64,000 nt of DNA, taken from positions 496,001-560,000 of the forward strand of contig NZ_JACCFG010000004.1 in the NCBI RefSeq assembly GCF_013416555.1, in the 5' to 3' direction. Below are positions 1 to 8,927 of this stretch, in pieces; positions within the stretch are counted from its first letter, which is position 1; each line of letters opens with the position of its first letter. The notes beneath the pieces were generated by a model. The model was not told where the DNA came from. It searched no databases and saw only the letters and a program-made list of their open reading frames with translations. This DNA is from Sphingomonas sp. R-74633. Lineage in GTDB: Bacteria > Pseudomonadota > Alphaproteobacteria > Sphingomonadales > Sphingomonadaceae. Made by a program: the position numbers and the translations under genes.

Positions 1-478
1 GATAGAGGCGGAACGGGTCGCGCAGCCCCGGCGGCAGGTCGAGCGGCACCGGGCTGACCGCGATGGCGAAGATCGCCGCCCCCACCGCGCCGACGATCGC
101 CCAGCTCGACCAGGGCTGGAGCAGCATCGCGCCGGTGACGACCTGAAGCAGGAACAGCGAGGCGAAGGGATTGGCGAGCCCGCCGGTGAAGTGGAGCTGC
201 CAGGCGAGCGCGGCCACATCGACCAGCATCGCGACGGTGAGCTCCCAATTGGTGATCTCGCTGCGCCGGTCGAGCAGCGGATAGGTGCCCAGGTTGATGC
301 CGGCGAGCACCAAAGGCGCCATGAACAGCGGCACCAGCGGCAGGTGCACGCCCATCACGAAATGGACGAAGCCGATCGTGGCGAGCTGGCCGCCCACGGC
401 GATCCAGCGCAGCTGGACGAGCAGCCACATGTTGCGCCGGCCGGGGTCGGTGTCCTCCAGCCCCCCGGCGAAGATCAT
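1..478 (-). CDS. regB: RegB/PrrB/ActS-like redox sensor histidine kinase, N-terminal part (runs off the left edge)
   Basis: About 159 codons of a membrane sensor kinase are visible; the phosphoacceptor and ATPase domains lie outside the window. Translation from the ATG at 478 gives a short cytoplasmic N-terminus, then several hydrophobic segments. It includes LRWIAVGGQLATI and GGLANPFASLFLLQVVTGA, which match the membrane domain of the RegB/PrrB/ActS family. These kinases sense quinone or redox state and control respiratory and redox genes through RegA/PrrA. The ATG overlaps the SURF1 stop (ATGA), so it is translationally coupled to the cyo operon whose quinol oxidase would affect its signal. 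Family assignment rests on the membrane motifs and context only. Confidence 0.75.
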   Translation of the reverse strand, partial: MIFAGGLEDTDPGRRNMWLLVQLRWIAVGGQLATIGFVHFVMGVHLPLVPLFMAPLVLAGINLGTYPLLDRRSEITNWELTVAMLVDVAALAWQLHFTGGLANPFASLFLLQVVTGAMLLQPWSSWAIVGAVGAAIFAIAVSPVPLDLPPGLRDPFRLY

Positions 479-1182
479 GCAGTCGCCTCGCGCCGCCGCG
501 TGACGAACCACGCCGCCCACAGCGCCATCGCGGCGAGGCCGAACCAGGTGAGCGCATAGACCATGTGGCTGTCAGGGAAGTTGACCACGGTCAGCCCGCC
601 CACCGGATAGCCGCCCGGGTTGGGCGTGGCGTCCGCATCGATGAAATAAGGCGCGACATTGCTGAGCCCATGGCTCCCGGCGATAGCCGCGACGTCGCGC
701 GAATACCAGCGATTGCCCTGCGGATCGTTGCTGCGCAGGAACCCGCCCTTGGGTTCGGTGACGCGCAGCAGCCCGGTGACCTGGGCCTGGTCGGGGCCTG
801 CGGGAACGCGCGCGCGCATCGCGTCGGGGATGAAGCCGCGGTTGATCAGCAAGGTGAAGTCCCGCGTCTCGAGCGGGGTCATCACCCAATAGCCCGATCC
901 GCGCTCAGTCACGGCCTTGACCAGCGTGACGCTGTCGTTGCGGAAATGGCCGATCGCGGTGACACGGCGATAGGCGTCGTTCTCTGCTGTGATCGCGCCC
1001 CAGGCCTCGGGCCCGGGCGCGGCGACCGGCGCGGCGTGGATGCGGGCCTCCACCGCCGCGATCAGCGCGTGCTTCCATTCGCGCCGCTCGAGCTGCCAGA
1101 TGCCAAGCGCCGCCAGCAGCGCCGCGCAGACGAGCATCGCCGCGGCGACACCCCAGCCCGCGCGGCGGCGGCCTTTTGTCAC
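475..1182 (-). CDS. SURF1 family oxidase assembly protein
   Basis: A membrane protein of about 235 residues with the SURF1 layout: one N-terminal transmembrane helix (GWGVAAAMLVCAALLAALG) followed by LGIWQLERREWK, a periplasmic domain, and a second C-terminal helix (VYALTWFGLAAMALWAAWF). SURF1 proteins help assemble haem-copper oxidases, and position directly after cyoABCD supports that role here. The open frame extends upstream to 1242, but the GTG at 1182 overlaps the cyoD stop as GTGA and starts just before the first helix ([11 protein letters not shown]). I therefore prefer the shorter start. Inner membrane. Confidence 0.85.
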   Translation of the reverse strand: MTKGRRRAGWGVAAAMLVCAALLAALGIWQLERREWKHALIAAVEARIHAAPVAAPGPEAWGAITAENDAYRRVTAIGHFRNDSVTLVKAVTERGSGYWVMTPLETRDFTLLINRGFIPDAMRARVPAGPDQAQVTGLLRVTEPKGGFLRSNDPQGNRWYSRDVAAIAGSHGLSNVAPYFIDADATPNPGGYPVGGLTVVNFPDSHMVYALTWFGLAAMALWAAWFVTRRREATA

Positions 1183-1544
1183 GGAAGCTGGCTCGGGTCG
1201 TGCAGCGGCATCATATTGGCGTTGAGGTGGTACATCACCCACAGCGAGCCCGAGAGCATGATCCCCACGACGATGATCGTGAACAGCAGTGCGGTCATCG
1301 TCCAGCCACCCTCGGCCTTGGGCTTGAGGTGGAGGAAATAGATCATGTGGACGATGATCTGCACCACCGCGAACGCCATGATCGCCGCCGCAGTGGCCGC
1401 GTTCGACAGCGGCCGCGTCATCACCAGCCAGAACGGGATCGCAGTGAGGATCACCGAAAGCACGAAGCCGATGACGTAATCGCGCATCGAACCGTGCGGC
1501 ACTTCGACCTCGTGCGCCCCATGCGCGTGCGGATCGTGGCTCAT
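1179..1544 (-). CDS. cyoD: Cytochrome bo3 ubiquinol oxidase subunit IV
   Basis: A protein of about 121 residues with three predicted membrane helices ([18 protein letters not shown]; a middle helix with [27 protein letters not shown]), as in CyoD. The His-rich N-terminus ([14 protein letters not shown]) precedes the first helix. Subunit IV supports folding and CuB loading of subunit I. The frame is open further upstream, but the ATG at 1544 forms an ATGA overlap with the cyoC stop and gives the expected length, so the longer start is rejected. Confidence 0.93.
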   Translation of the reverse strand: MSHDPHAHGAHEVEVPHGSMRDYVIGFVLSVILTAIPFWLVMTRPLSNAATAAAIMAFAVVQIIVHMIYFLHLKPKAEGGWTMTALLFTIIVVGIMLSGSLWVMYHLNANMMPLHDPSQLP

Positions 1545-2170
1545 CGCAGCATTCCCATCAGATAGACAAAGGTGAAGACGCCGATCCAGATGACGTCGAG
1601 GAAGTGCCAGAACAGGCTCAGGCAGGCCAGGCGGCGCTTGTTCGCTGCGGTCAGGCCGAAGCGGCCGACCTGGACCATCAGCGTCACCAGCCAGATCGAG
1701 CCGAAGGTGACGTGCAGCCCGTGCGTGCCGACCAGCGTGAAGAAGCTCGACAGGAAGGCGCTGCGCCACGGGCCGGCGCCCTCATGGATCAGATGGTTGA
1801 ACTCATAGAGCTCGATCCCGAGGAAGCAGGCGCCGAAGAACAAGGTCACCGCAAGCCAGAGCAAGGTCTGCGCCTTGTTCTCGCGCTGGATCGCCAGCAT
1901 CGCGAAGCCATAGGTGATCGACGAGAACAGCAGCATCGCCGTGTTCAGCGCGACCAGCGGCAGGTCGAACAGCTCCTTCGGGCCGGGGCCGGCCGCGAAG
2001 TTTCCGCCGAGCACCGCATAGCAGGCGAACAGGATCGCGAAGATGAGGCAGTCGCTCATCAGGTAGATCCAGAAGCCCAGCATCGTGCTGTAGCCTTCAG
2101 GATGCGGATGCTCGTCCAGTTCGTAGAAGCGGACCGGTTCGTCCGCGGCGGGGATCGTCGTGGTGCTCAT
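1541..2170 (-). CDS. cyoC: Cytochrome bo3 ubiquinol oxidase subunit III
   Basis: 209 residues with five predicted helices and typical subunit III sequence: [21 protein letters not shown] near the N-terminus, [21 protein letters not shown] in the middle and [20 protein letters not shown] at the end. It is the structural third subunit of the quinol oxidase in the inner membrane. The ATG at 2170 follows the cyoB stop by three bases, and its own stop overlaps cyoD, so the genes are tightly coupled. Length and order match the classical cyo operon. Confidence 0.95.
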   Translation of the reverse strand: MSTTTIPAADEPVRFYELDEHPHPEGYSTMLGFWIYLMSDCLIFAILFACYAVLGGNFAAGPGPKELFDLPLVALNTAMLLFSSITYGFAMLAIQRENKAQTLLWLAVTLFFGACFLGIELYEFNHLIHEGAGPWRSAFLSSFFTLVGTHGLHVTFGSIWLVTLMVQVGRFGLTAANKRRLACLSLFWHFLDVIWIGVFTFVYLMGMLR

Positions 2171-2173
2171 CGA

Positions 2174-4174
2174 TCAGGCTCCGGCGAGCTGGCGCGTGCG
2201 CGCAGCCTCGGTCTCGGCGACGGTTTCGGCGGGAATGTCGAAATCGCGCTTGTAGTTGAAGGTGTGGAAGATCGCGGCACCGATCAGCCCGACGAAGCTC
2301 AGCCCGACCAGCCACCAGATGTGCCAGATCAGCGCGAAGCCCATCAGCGTGCTGATGCCCGCCAGGATGACGCCGGCCCCGGTGTTGCTCGGCATGTGGA
2401 TGTCCTTGAAGCCCCCCAGCGGACGCTCGGCCCCGCGCGACTTCATGTCATACCATGCGTCGAGGTCGTGGATCACCGGCGTGAAGGCAAAGTTATACTC
2501 CGGCGGCGGCGACGAGGTCGCCCATTCCAGCGTACGGCCACCCCACGGATCGCCCGTCGTGTCCTTCAGTTCCTCGCGCTTCCAGATGCTCACCGCGAAC
2601 TGGACCAGCATCGCACCGATGCCCGCCGCGATCAGCGCCGCGCCGATGCCGGCGATGATGAAGAAGATCTGCAGGCTGGGATCATCGAACACGCGCATGC
2701 GCCGCGTCACGCCCATCAGGCCCATGACGTAGAGCGGCGCGAAGGCCAGCCAGAAGCCGGGGACCCAGCACCAGAAGCTCACCTTGCCCCAGAACACGTC
2801 GAGCTTGAAGCCGAACGCCTTGGGCCACCAGTAATTGATCGCCGCGAACACGCCGAACACCACGCCGCCGATGATCACGTTATGGAAGTGCGCGATCAGG
2901 AACAGCGAGTTGTGCAGCACGAAGTCGGCAGGCGGGATGGCGAGCATCACGCCGGTCATGCCGCCGATCACGAAGGTCAGCATGAAGGCGATCGTCCACA
3001 TCATCGGCAGCTCGAAGCGGATGCGGCCGCGATACATCGTGAACAGCCAGTTGAAGATCTTCGCGCCCGTCGGGATCGAGATCACCATCGTCGTGATGCC
3101 GAAAAAGCTGTTGACGCTCGCGCCCGAGCCCATGGTGAAGAAGTGGTGCAGCCAGACGAGGTACGACAGGATCGTGATGACGATCGTGGCGTAGACCATC
3201 GACGAATAGCCGAACAGCTTCTTGCCGGTGAAGGTCGAGGTGACTTCGGAATAGACGCCGAACAGCGGCAGGATCAGGATGTAGACCTCGGGGTGGCCCC
3301 AGATCCAGATCAGGTTCACGTACATCATGGCGCTGCCGCCAAAGTCGTTCGTGAAGAAGTTGGTGCCGACGTACCGATCCAGGCCGAGCAGCGCGAGCAC
3401 CGCGGTCAGCACCGGGAAGGACGCGACGATCAGCACGTTGGTGCACAGCGACGTCCAGGTGAACACCGGCATCTTCATCAGGCCCATGCCCGGGGCACGC
3501 AGCTTGAGGATCGTCACGATCAGGTTGATGCCGGAAAGTGTCGTGCCGACACCCGCCACCTGCAGCGCCCAGATATAATAATCGACGCCGACACCGGGAC
3601 TATAGGCCAGTCCCGAGAGCGGCGGATAGGCCAGCCAGCCGGTCTGCGCGAACTCGCCGACGAACAGCGACGCCATCACCAGCACCGCGCCGCCGGTGGT
3701 CATCCAGAAGCTGAAGTTGTTGAGGAACGGGAACGACACGTCGCGCGCGCCGATCTGCAGCGGCACGACATAGTTCATCAGGCCCGTGACGAACGGCATC
3801 GCCACGAAGAAGATCATGATCACGCCGTGCGCGGTGAACACCTGGTCGAAATGGTGCGCGTTCAGGTATCCCTCGGACCCGTTGAACGCCATCGCCTGCT
3901 GGCCGCGCATCATGATCGCGTCGGCAAAGCCGCGCAGGAACATCACCAGGCCGAGGATCATGTACATGATCCCGATCTTCTTGTGATCGACGGTGGTGAA
4001 CCACTCCTTCCAGAGATAGCCCCAGAGCTTGAAATAGGTCAGCGCGGCGAGCAGCGCGACGCCGCCCAGGGCGACGCCCACGAAGGTCGCGACGACGATC
4101 GGCTCATGGAGCGGCAGCGCGTCGAGCGACAGCTTGCCCAGGATCGGGCTGACGGGTGCGGGTTGCGGGATCAT
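2174..4174 (-). CDS. cyoB: Cytochrome bo3 ubiquinol oxidase subunit I
   Basis: The catalytic subunit, 666 residues. It oxidises ubiquinol, reduces O2 to water at the haem o3-CuB centre, and pumps protons. Visible hallmarks are [18 protein letters not shown] (D-channel Asp loop), [11 protein letters not shown] (CuB His and the cross-linked Tyr), [11 protein letters not shown] (two further CuB histidines), [13 protein letters not shown] (K-channel Lys) and [14 protein letters not shown] (haem ligands). The extended N- and C-termini relative to cytochrome c oxidases fit the bo3 quinol oxidase type. Codons lie between cyoA and cyoC with short spacers of 14 and 3 bases. Confidence 0.97.
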   Translation of the reverse strand: MIPQPAPVSPILGKLSLDALPLHEPIVVATFVGVALGGVALLAALTYFKLWGYLWKEWFTTVDHKKIGIMYMILGLVMFLRGFADAIMMRGQQAMAFNGSEGYLNAHHFDQVFTAHGVIMIFFVAMPFVTGLMNYVVPLQIGARDVSFPFLNNFSFWMTTGGAVLVMASLFVGEFAQTGWLAYPPLSGLAYSPGVGVDYYIWALQVAGVGTTLSGINLIVTILKLRAPGMGLMKMPVFTWTSLCTNVLIVASFPVLTAVLALLGLDRYVGTNFFTNDFGGSAMMYVNLIWIWGHPEVYILILPLFGVYSEVTSTFTGKKLFGYSSMVYATIVITILSYLVWLHHFFTMGSGASVNSFFGITTMVISIPTGAKIFNWLFTMYRGRIRFELPMMWTIAFMLTFVIGGMTGVMLAIPPADFVLHNSLFLIAHFHNVIIGGVVFGVFAAINYWWPKAFGFKLDVFWGKVSFWCWVPGFWLAFAPLYVMGLMGVTRRMRVFDDPSLQIFFIIAGIGAALIAAGIGAMLVQFAVSIWKREELKDTTGDPWGGRTLEWATSSPPPEYNFAFTPVIHDLDAWYDMKSRGAERPLGGFKDIHMPSNTGAGVILAGISTLMGFALIWHIWWLVGLSFVGLIGAAIFHTFNYKRDFDIPAETVAETEAARTRQLAGA

Positions 4175-4188
4175 GGCTGCTTTCGCGA

Positions 4189-5367
4189 TCAGGAAAGGGG
4201 ACGCGGCCGGGTTTCGGACGCAACGCTGGGAGCGGTCGGGGTCGGCTTGGCCGAGGGCATGGTCAGGCCGGCGCCGGTGAGCGGCGCGAGCTTGCCCGGC
4301 TTGGGCTGCATCCGCGCCATCAGCGGCTTGTCCTCGTCGCAGATCTCGCCGACAAAGCTCTTGCCGTCGTGGCTGTGCGTGCCGCGCGCGCCCGTCTTGT
4401 CATAGGCAAGCTGGCGGACATTGTAGAGCCCGGCCTTGCCCATGCCGCCCTGCGCATCGAGCGCCATCATCTGGTGCATGCACATCTTGCCCGGCTCGAC
4501 GCACATATTGGTCACGCGGTCGAACAGCCCGGTCTCGACGCTGGCATAATGCCGCACCGGCTCGCCCTCGCTCGGGCGCTCGAGCTTGAGATATTCGGCG
4601 CGGTCGAGCGTGGCGCCGGCCTTCTTGGCCTCGGCAACCCAGGCATCGAAGCCGGCCTGATCGACGGCATGCGCCTTGAAGCGCATCTTCGAGAAGCCAT
4701 GGCCGCTATAGTTGGCCGAGAAGCCCTGGAACACGCCGGTCTTGTCGAACGCGGCGTTGAGCGGAGTCTCCATCGCCGGCATCGCATAGATCTGGCCGGC
4801 GAGCGCCGGGATGTAGAAGCTGTTCATCACCGACGAGGCCGAGATCCGGAAGCGGATCGGGCGGCCCACCGGGGCGGCCATCTCGTTGACCGTGGCGATG
4901 CCCTGCTCGGGATAAATGAACAGCCACTTCCAATCGAGCGCGACGACCTGCACCTCGAGCGGCTTGACGTTCGCCGCCACCGGCTGGTTCGGGCCGGTGC
5001 GCGAGAGCGGGCGATACGGGTCGAGCAGATGCGTGCTCGTCCAGGTGATCGCGCCCAGGCAGATGATGATCAGCAGCGGCGCGGCCCAGATCACCAGCTC
5101 CAGGCTGGTCGAGTGATCCCAGTCCGGCTCGTACGTCGCCTCGGTGTTCGTGGCGCGGTAGCGCCAGGCGAACAGCACGATCAGCGCCATCACGGGGATG
5201 ATGATCAGCAGCATCAGCAGCACCGATGCGATCACCAGATCGCCCTGCTGGCGGGCGACATCGCCGGCCGGATCGAGCACGATCATGTTGCAACCGCAAA
5301 GAGCCGCGAATGCCGGCAAGGCCAGCATTGCACGGAGACGCGCGGAGAGGAGTTTGGGTCTAGGCAT
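4189..5367 (-). CDS. cyoA: Cytochrome bo3 ubiquinol oxidase subunit II (lipoprotein)
   Basis: 392 residues. The N-terminus is a lipoprotein signal ending in a lipobox (AALCGC), followed by two helices ([21 protein letters not shown] and [17 protein letters not shown]) and a periplasmic cupredoxin domain containing [20 protein letters not shown]. The CuA ligands of cytochrome c oxidases are absent, as expected for a quinol oxidase. The C-terminal tail (about residues 350-392, rich in Pro, Thr and Ala) is longer than in Escherichia coli and looks disordered. First gene of the operon; its promoter should lie in 5368-5530. Confidence 0.95.
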   Translation of the reverse strand: MPRPKLLSARLRAMLALPAFAALCGCNMIVLDPAGDVARQQGDLVIASVLLMLLIIIPVMALIVLFAWRYRATNTEATYEPDWDHSTSLELVIWAAPLLIIICLGAITWTSTHLLDPYRPLSRTGPNQPVAANVKPLEVQVVALDWKWLFIYPEQGIATVNEMAAPVGRPIRFRISASSVMNSFYIPALAGQIYAMPAMETPLNAAFDKTGVFQGFSANYSGHGFSKMRFKAHAVDQAGFDAWVAEAKKAGATLDRAEYLKLERPSEGEPVRHYASVETGLFDRVTNMCVEPGKMCMHQMMALDAQGGMGKAGLYNVRQLAYDKTGARGTHSHDGKSFVGEICDEDKPLMARMQPKPGKLAPLTGAGLTMPSAKPTPTAPSVASETRPRPLS

Positions 5368-5404
5368 GGCGGGCGCCTAGGCCTCCCATGTTGCAGCGCA
5401 CATA

Positions 5405-5417
5405 GGACATTTTGTCC
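5405..5417. promoter_or_regulatory. Perfect inverted repeat upstream of cyoA, candidate operator
   Basis: GGACATTTTGTCC is a 5-bp inverted repeat (GGACA / TGTCC) around TTT, 38 bases upstream of the cyoA start and 114 bases before the MFS start on the other strand. It sits where a redox or iron-sulfur regulator could bind the cyo promoter. No regulator can be named from the sequence, and a 5-bp repeat can occur by chance. Confidence 0.35.
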
Positions 5418-5530
5418 AATCCCCGCATTGTCTGCTATGACGCAAGAGCGCCGCGCCGGGAACTACCCGGCCCTCCATGGCATTAGGTAACGCGCTCGCG
5501 CGGCGCGTTGTTGCAGAAAGTTCCAATTCG

Positions 5531-6859
5531 ATGAGCGGCGATACCGTCCCCACCCTTGAAGCCGAACGGGATGCACGCGTCCTCAATGCCGCGCATGGCC
5601 ACGGAATCCATCCCGGCGAAATCGCGATCGGTGTGATCATCGGCCGCACCTCCGAGTTCTTCGACTTCTTCGTATACGCGATTGCGTCGGTCCTCGTCTT
5701 CCCCAAGCTGTTCTTCCCCTTTCTCGATCCGCTGCAGGGCACGCTCGCTTCGTTCGCGATCTTCGCGCTCGCCTTCATCGCCCGCCCGTTCGGCACGCTG
5801 ATCTTCACTGCCGTCGACCGCGCCTATGGCCGCGGCGCCAAGCTGACGATCGCGCTGTTCCTGCTCGGCGGCTCGACTGCGGCAATCGCCTTCCTCCCCG
5901 GCTATGCCGATGCGGGGACCGCCGCGGTGCTGCTGCTCTGCCTGTTCCGCATGGGCCAGGGCGTCGCGCTCGGCGGCTCGTGGGACGGGCTCGCCTCGCT
6001 GCTCGCGCTCAACGCGCCCGCCAACAAGCGCGGCTGGTATGCGATGATCCCGCAGCTCGGCGCGCCGCTCGGCCTGATCGTGGCAAGCCTGCTCTTCGCC
6101 TTCTTCGTCACCGAGCTGCCGGCCGAGGATTTCCTCGCCTGGGGCTGGCGCTATCCCTTCTTCGTCGCCTTCGCGATCAACGTGGTGGCGCTGTTCGCCC
6201 GCCTGCGCATCGTGGTGACCCCCGAATATGCCCGCCTGTTCGAAGACCGCGAGCTCCAGCCCGCGCCGATCGCCGAGACGCTGGCGGCCGACTGGCGGAT
6301 CGTGCTGATGGGCGCGCTCGCCCCGCTCGCCAGCTTCGCCATGTTCCACATGGTCACCGTGTTCCCGCTCTCCTGGGTGTTCCTCTACACCAGCAATAGC
6401 CCTACCGGCTTCCTGGTGATCGAGGCGGGCGCCGCCATGGTCGGCACCGTCGCGATCATCGTCTCGGGCCTGCTTGCGGACCGGGTCGGCCGCCGTACCC
6501 TGCTCGCCGCGACCGCCTTGGCGATTGCGACGTTCAGCGGCTTCGCCCCACAGCTGCTCGCCGGCGGCGAAGCCGGCGAGATCGCGTTCATGCTGATCGG
6601 CTTCACGCTGCTCGGCCTCTCCTTCGGCCAGTCCTCGGGCGCGCTCTCGGCCAATTTCTCCAAGCCGCACCGCTATACTGGCTCGTCGCTGACCTCGGAC
6701 CTCGCCTGGCTGTTCGGCGCCGCCTTCGCGCCGCTGATCGCGCTGTGGCTGGGCAGCAGCTTCGGCCTGCTCGCCGCGGGCGCCTATCTGCTCTCGGGCT
6801 CGGCGATCACCCTGCTCGCGCTCTGGCTGAACCGCGAGCTGGCGAAGAATATCGACTGA
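5531..6859 (+). CDS. MFS transporter, metabolite:proton symporter (MHS) type
   Basis: An inner-membrane transporter of about 442 residues with twelve predicted helices. Near the N-terminus IGVIIGRTSEFFDFFVYAIA resembles the GxxxExFDFxxY signature of MHS-family members (such as ProP, KgtP and ShiA). The loop DRVGRRTLLAATALA is the MFS GRR motif between helices. The substrate cannot be told. The frame opens at 5477 (MALGNALARRVV), but the ATG at 5531 (MSGDTVPTLEAERD), preceded by AGAAAG, gives a more ordinary N-terminus. The gene stands alone, divergent from cyoA, and ends in a hairpin terminator. Confidence 0.85.
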   Translation: MSGDTVPTLEAERDARVLNAAHGHGIHPGEIAIGVIIGRTSEFFDFFVYAIASVLVFPKLFFPFLDPLQGTLASFAIFALAFIARPFGTLIFTAVDRAYGRGAKLTIALFLLGGSTAAIAFLPGYADAGTAAVLLLCLFRMGQGVALGGSWDGLASLLALNAPANKRGWYAMIPQLGAPLGLIVASLLFAFFVTELPAEDFLAWGWRYPFFVAFAINVVALFARLRIVVTPEYARLFEDRELQPAPIAETLAADWRIVLMGALAPLASFAMFHMVTVFPLSWVFLYTSNSPTGFLVIEAGAAMVGTVAIIVSGLLADRVGRRTLLAATALAIATFSGFAPQLLAGGEAGEIAFMLIGFTLLGLSFGQSSGALSANFSKPHRYTGSSLTSDLAWLFGAAFAPLIALWLGSSFGLLAAGAYLLSGSAITLLALWLNRELAKNID

Positions 6860-6882
6860 TCCGGAAGGGTCGGACGGAAACG

Positions 6883-6919
6883 AAAAGAGCCGGCGCCCTG
6901 GGGGCTACCGGCTCTTTTT
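6883..6919 (+). terminator. Rho-independent terminator after the MFS gene
   Basis: AAAAGAGCCGG (6883-6893) pairs with CCGGCTCTTTT (6908-6918) and runs into a T tract, 24 bases after the MFS stop. The A/T symmetry means it could also act on the minus strand behind the TIR gene. Confidence 0.85.
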
Positions 6920-7025
6920 GTATCTAGATCCTCCCCCGAAAGGAGGAGGACCGCCGGCGAAACCGGTGGTGGAGGGTATTCCCGCGACAGGAACGGGCGG
7001 GGTAACCGGTTCGATCTGCCGTCCG

Positions 7026-7727
7026 TTAGAAAGATGGCCATACATCTTGGGCATCTTTCAGGCGGTCGGCGGTTCGAGAATCGCCTGAAAGGAGACGGTT
7101 GATCTCTTCGGCGATTTGGTCGGCGGTTCGGCGGAGGCGAGGCAGCGCCTGATGCTTTCCGATGAACCCAGTGGGATCTTCCCCATATTTGAACGAGACG
7201 ATTTTCACGCCTCTGCCAAGAGCGAAGCCAATTTCTTGTTGGGTCCAGAAAGAGGCCGAGAACCCTTTCGTATGCACTGCAACCATGGCGTCCATGGTGT
7301 AGAGCGCTCGCTCAATCTCGTCTTGCCACGCGAGCGTCGGGTGAATGTCTTCGTGCGCGACGAAACCCGCGATCTCAAAGGGGGCAAGTGCCTCCTTCAA
7401 GCGGGTGGCTATCGCCTTATCTACGCTGATGTGAGAGATAAAGAGCCGGAATGCCTTCGTGTTTTTCCAGTTCGCCGGGGGTTCATTGGGGCGCACAACC
7501 GCACCGTTACTGACAAGCTCCAGTTCTGCGGCGATCCTCAGGATTTCGGCTTCTGATCTGTGCTTCAGCACATCGACAGCGTAAATCCGCTTGCTGCCGC
7601 CGTGTTCGTAGTCGGCGGTGCTAATTCCAACTGCAGCGAAGAAAGCATCTAATTCGGCGAAAGTGTAGCGGCTCTGAAGCTCGCTTCCAATTTGCTGCAG
7701 CAGATTTAGCCGCTCTGTAGCCTTCAC
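7026..7727 (-). CDS. TIR-domain protein, possible phage-defence effector
   Basis: 233 residues, cytoplasmic, no signal peptide. Residues 1-80 are a predicted helical domain of unknown type (LNLLQQIGSELQSRYTFAEL). Residues 92-190 resemble a bacterial TIR fold: FRLFISHISVDKAIATRLKE, GFVAHEDIHP, IERALYTMDAMVAVHTKGF and SFWTQQEIGFALGRGVKIVS. Glu165 (WTQQE) stands where TIR NADases carry their catalytic Glu. Bacterial TIR proteins often degrade or cyclise NAD during phage infection. Base composition is near 50% GC in the stretch I counted (7201-7260), well below the flanking genes, suggesting horizontal acquisition. No ThsA-like or other defence partner is adjacent. Activity is inferred, not shown. 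Confidence 0.75.
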   Translation of the reverse strand: MKATERLNLLQQIGSELQSRYTFAELDAFFAAVGISTADYEHGGSKRIYAVDVLKHRSEAEILRIAAELELVSNGAVVRPNEPPANWKNTKAFRLFISHISVDKAIATRLKEALAPFEIAGFVAHEDIHPTLAWQDEIERALYTMDAMVAVHTKGFSASFWTQQEIGFALGRGVKIVSFKYGEDPTGFIGKHQALPRLRRTADQIAEEINRLLSGDSRTADRLKDAQDVWPSF

Positions 7728-7814
7728 GGTTCTCCCCCTTTATTTTCGACTAACAGGGGTGAGGCGTCGGGAGCAAGAGCGCTGCCCCCTTCCCCCTCCG
7801 GCGAGGATCGAAAA

Positions 7815-8846
7815 CTACTTCGTCCCCGAAGGCACCGCCTGCGGCGCCCCTTCGGGCACCGGCAGCCCGAAATCGGGGCGCCCGTCCGCGGTCCAGCCGA
7901 ACTTCTGGATGTGCGGTGCCCGCTTCGCGGTGCACTTCATCCCGGCCGCCGCATTGGCGTGGTAGATGATCCAGTTCTCCTTGCCGTCGGGCGACAGGAA
8001 GAACCCGTTATGGCCGGTTGCGTACACACCGTTCCCCTTGTGGAGCACAGGCGTCGGCGACTTGCTCCACGCCTTGGGGTCGAGCGGGTTGGCGCCCGGT
8101 GCGGCGCGCAGCAGGCCGAGCGCATAGTCATCCGACCAGCACGGGCTGGCCGAATAGGTCAGGAACAGGTCACCCTTGGGCCCGGGCAGGAACTCGGGTC
8201 CTTCAAGGATCTGGCGACCGTCCAGCCGCTCCCAGGGCTGGTCGGGCATGGCGATCACCTGCTCCTTGCCCTTGAGCGTCCAGGGATTCTTCATCTCGGC
8301 GATCGCCAGGCCGGAGTCGGGGCCGAGATAGGGCGAGTAGACGAAATAGTTCTTCCCGCGCCACGCGAAGGTGGTGCCGTCGATCCCGGCATGTGCGGTG
8401 TTGATCCGGCCGCGGTCGATCCAGGTCCCGCTCAGCGGATCGGACGCTTTGTTCTCCAACACGAACACTGCCCGGTGCGCGTCGTCGCTGAAGCCGCTTG
8501 CGGTGGCGGTGTAGTAGAGGAACCAGCTCTTGCCGATACGGTGCAGCTCGGGCGCCCAGATCAGGTGCGCGTTGAGGCCCTCCTTGGGCGGGGTCCACAC
8601 CAGCTTCTTCTCGGCACGCGCTAGGTCCGCGATGTTGCGCGTCCGGTAGAGCGTGATCCCGTCGCGCTGCGTATGCATGTAGTAATAAGTGCCGTCGACC
8701 TGGGTGATCCATGGGTCGGGCCCAGAGGGCAGCAGCGGGTTGGTGTAAACTTTCGCGTCCGAAGCGTCCTGTGCCGCTACGTTCGCGGTGCCCAGGCACA
8801 GCACCGCACCAATGAGCGCCCCGGTCCAGAGCTCGCGCCTGATCAT
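7815..8846 (-). CDS. Secreted GH43 glycosidase, arabinofuranosidase-like
   Basis: 343 residues with a signal peptide (ALIGAVLCLGTANVAAQ). It has the five-bladed propeller pattern of GH43: NPLLPSGPDPWITQVDGTYY (general-base Asp at residue 44), LIWAPELHRIGKSWFLYYTA, HAGIDGTTF (pKa-modulating Asp) and QILEGPEFLPG (general-acid Glu). The sequence resembles GH43 enzymes acting on alpha-L-arabinofuranosides, such as exo-1,5-arabinofuranosidases, but the substrate is not proven. It is downstream of dgoA on the same strand but has its own AT-rich operator-like site in the 81-base gap, so it is probably a separate unit of the same regulon. Periplasmic or surface-exposed. Confidence 0.85.
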   Translation of the reverse strand: MIRRELWTGALIGAVLCLGTANVAAQDASDAKVYTNPLLPSGPDPWITQVDGTYYYMHTQRDGITLYRTRNIADLARAEKKLVWTPPKEGLNAHLIWAPELHRIGKSWFLYYTATASGFSDDAHRAVFVLENKASDPLSGTWIDRGRINTAHAGIDGTTFAWRGKNYFVYSPYLGPDSGLAIAEMKNPWTLKGKEQVIAMPDQPWERLDGRQILEGPEFLPGPKGDLFLTYSASPCWSDDYALGLLRAAPGANPLDPKAWSKSPTPVLHKGNGVYATGHNGFFLSPDGKENWIIYHANAAAGMKCTAKRAPHIQKFGWTADGRPDFGLPVPEGAPQAVPSGTK

Positions 8847-8876
8847 GCCATCTCTCCCAATTTTGTGAGATGACTT

Positions 8877-8889
8877 ATCATATAATATG
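8877..8889. promoter_or_regulatory. Candidate regulon operator, site a (upstream of GH43 at 8846)
   Basis: ATCATATAATATG contains the perfect inverted repeat CATAT-A-ATATG. It starts 31 bases upstream of the GH43 start. The identical 13-mer occurs inverted at 26775-26787 in front of another carbohydrate gene. Likely binding site for the GntR-type regulator at 12214. Confidence 0.6.
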
Positions 8890-8927
8890 GCGGCGGAAAC
8901 AAGCCTCCCGGCGCCAACTTCGCCAGC

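Noticed and set aside
1604-4405. A 933-codon open frame on the plus strand
   Set aside because: It lies antisense to cyoB and cyoC, has the Arg/His/Asp/Gln-rich composition of a GC-rich shadow frame, and cyoB has clear catalytic motifs.
7026-7727. A complete Thoeris defence system
   Set aside because: The TIR protein has no ThsA-like SIR2/SLOG neighbour; the adjacent genes are a transporter and a glycosidase.
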